A stretch of DNA of 5,769 bases from NCBI GenBank assembly GCA_903866425.1, contig CAIPNN010000261.1, forward strand, positions 1 to 5,769, written 5' to 3'. This stretch comes from an uncultured Actinomycetes bacterium. GTDB lineage: Bacteria; Actinomycetota; Thermoleophilia; Miltoncostaeales; Miltoncostaeaceae. Under the pieces are notes generated by a model. That model saw nothing but the letters and a program-made list of their open reading frames with translations, was not told where the DNA came from and searched no databases. The position numbers and the translations under genes were made by a program. Numbering within the stretch: the stretch's first letter is position 1; the number at the start of each line of letters is the position of its first letter. Positions 4,847 through 5,769 of this stretch are shown here, piece by piece.

Positions 4847-5754
4847 GCGATCTCCGCGAGCGGCGGGGCGCCGATGCCCCACTCGGGGTGCAGGTACCGC
4901 ACCTCGGCATGCAGCACCGGGCCGCCGGCATCGCGCACCCGCCGGCGGGCCTCATCCATGAGGGCGATCACGTCCGCCGCGCGGCAGTCCTTCCCCGCCT
5001 CGATGAAGTTGGCGTGCACCGGTGAGATGCGCGCACCGCCAAGGGTAAAGCCCTTGAGGCCCGCGGCCTCGATGAGGCGGCCGGACGAATCGCCCTCGGG
5101 GTTGGTGAAAACGCTGCCGAACGTGCGCACGCCCTGTGGCTGCGTGGTGCGGCGGTGCGTGCGCAGGCCGTCGAGTGTCGTCTTGATGTCGGCAGGGTCG
5201 CCGGGGGCCAGGCGGAACCCCACGGCGGCAACCACCTCATTGCCCTGCACGGAGGTGGTGCGGTAGCCCATTGCGAGGTCGTCCCGGCCCACCTTGCGGC
5301 GGCCGTTGGCATCGCAGATCACCGCCCACTCGAGCACCTGCGAGAGGTCCGACGAATAGGCGCCGGCGTTCATGGCGACCGCGCCACCGGCGGTGCCGGG
5401 GATGCTTGCGCCGAACTCGAGCCCGGTGAGCCCCGCGGTGGCCGCACGCTGCACGGCGCGCGGCAGGGATGCCCCGCCGCCGCACCACAGGGTGTCGGCG
5501 CCGCGCACCGAGATGGACGACAGGCGTCCGGCCAGGCGAATCACGAGCCCCCGGAAGCCCGCGTCATCGACGATGAGGTTGGACCCCTTCCCCACCACGG
5601 CCACGGGCGCATTGCGATCGGCGGCCCACCGAAGTGCCTCGGTGACGCCGGCGAACGACGTGCATACGGCAACGGCGTCGGCAGGTCCGCCCACCTTGAT
5701 GCTGGTGAAGGGGGCCAGCGGCACGTTCTCGCGTATGCCGGCCTGCTCAGCCAC
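4843..5754 (-). CDS. murB: UDP-N-acetylenolpyruvoylglucosamine reductase
   Basis: MurB reduces UDP-GlcNAc-enolpyruvate to UDP-MurNAc using NADPH and bound FAD, the second committed step of peptidoglycan precursor synthesis in the cytoplasm. The protein has 303 residues, typical of the shorter (type II) MurB. FAD-site motifs are TSIKVGGPAD (17-26), VVGKGSNLIVDD (53-64) and ASIPGTAGGAVAMNAGAY (116-133). Other family marks are GYRTT (163-167), QPQGVRTFGSVFTNP (205-219) with S214 as the likely proton donor, GLKGFTLGGARISPVHANFI (232-251), and AEVRYLH (283-289) with E284 as the likely catalytic glutamate. All key residues are present. The GTG start has GGAGG 6 bases upstream. The gene overlaps the end of the upstream frame by 8 bases and ftsQ by 4, so it is translated as part of the division-wall operon. 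Confidence 0.97.
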   Translation of the reverse strand: MAEQAGIRENVPLAPFTSIKVGGPADAVAVCTSFAGVTEALRWAADRNAPVAVVGKGSNLIVDDAGFRGLVIRLAGRLSSISVRGADTLWCGGGASLPRAVQRAATAGLTGLEFGASIPGTAGGAVAMNAGAYSSDLSQVLEWAVICDANGRRKVGRDDLAMGYRTTSVQGNEVVAAVGFRLAPGDPADIKTTLDGLRTHRRTTQPQGVRTFGSVFTNPEGDSSGRLIEAAGLKGFTLGGARISPVHANFIEAGKDCRAADVIALMDEARRRVRDAGGPVLHAEVRYLHPEWGIGAPPLAEIA

Positions 5755-5769
5755 CGAGTGCCTCCAGCA
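5747..5769 (-). CDS. 3' end of the upstream gene, probably murC (partial)
   Basis: At the right edge a minus-strand frame reads LEALGG and stops with TGA at 5749-5747, overlapping the murB start by 8 bases (GTGGCTGA). UDP-MurNAc-alanine ligase (MurC) often ends in such an Ala/Leu/Gly-rich helix, and murC commonly precedes murB in division-wall clusters, so murC is the best guess. Six codons cannot prove it, and I give no gene symbol for that reason. Confidence 0.4.
5761..5765 (-). promoter_or_regulatory. ribosome binding site of murB
   Basis: GGAGG on the minus strand, 6 bases before the murB GTG at 5754. It lies inside the last codons of the upstream gene and supports this start. Confidence 0.7.

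Noticed and set aside
4847..4882. Longer FtsQ start at GTG 4882
   Set aside because: It lies 40 bases inside murB, while GTG 4846 has a GGAG site and the typical GTGA overlap with the murB stop.
4086..4961. A 291-codon plus-strand frame antisense to ftsQ and the end of murB
   Set aside because: Arg/Pro/Ser-rich with no recognisable motif; both real genes on the other strand are well supported.
1..5769. CRISPR arrays, tRNA or rRNA genes, insertion sequences, phage genes
   Set aside because: I saw no spaced identical repeats of CRISPR type, no tRNA-like arms, no terminal inverted repeats with a transposase and no phage-type proteins; the window is filled by core genes.

Overview
This is a GC-rich window in which every well-supported gene lies on the minus strand, so the biological reading order runs from the high coordinates to the low ones. 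Six of the seven complete genes start with GTG. The cell-division genes run murB, ftsQ, ftsZ, with no ftsA between ftsQ and ftsZ. GC-rich DNA, heavy GTG use and an FtsA-less division cluster together point to an actinobacterium. The class cannot be fixed from this window; a deep-branching lineage such as Thermoleophilia or Acidimicrobiia is only a guess.

Layout in reading order. At the right edge, the last codons of an upstream gene (probably murC) overlap the start of murB (5754-4843). murB overlaps ftsQ/divIB (4846-3899) by four bases. A gap of about 150 bp then carries two look-alike palindromes and a candidate promoter ahead of ftsZ (3749-2643). After a second gap of about 145 bp comes a metabolic unit: gcvT (2498-1395), gcvH (1398-1000, four-base overlap) and a yqeY/GatB-like gene (990-544). 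Next is a small stand-alone Cache-domain protein (501-73). A gene converging from the plus strand may end at 74-76, where the two stop codons would share CTAG.

How the genes work together. MurB makes UDP-MurNAc for peptidoglycan. FtsQ is the single-pass scaffold that links the FtsZ ring to septal wall synthesis, and FtsZ is the ring-forming GTPase. GcvT and GcvH are two of the four glycine-cleavage proteins and supply methylene-tetrahydrofolate; the P and L proteins are not in the window. YqeY is a small conserved protein resembling the tail domain of the GatB amidotransferase subunit. The Cache protein looks like a small-molecule sensor domain without membrane anchor or output domain.

The genes are mostly ordinary core genes and I see no convincing undescribed system. 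Points worth a second look are the twin palindromes 42 bp apart in front of ftsZ, the Thr/Gly repeat tail on FtsQ, the anchorless Cache protein, a possibly leaderless gcvT, and the direct junction from the division cluster to glycine cleavage without the pgeF/sepF genes often found after ftsZ in actinobacteria.
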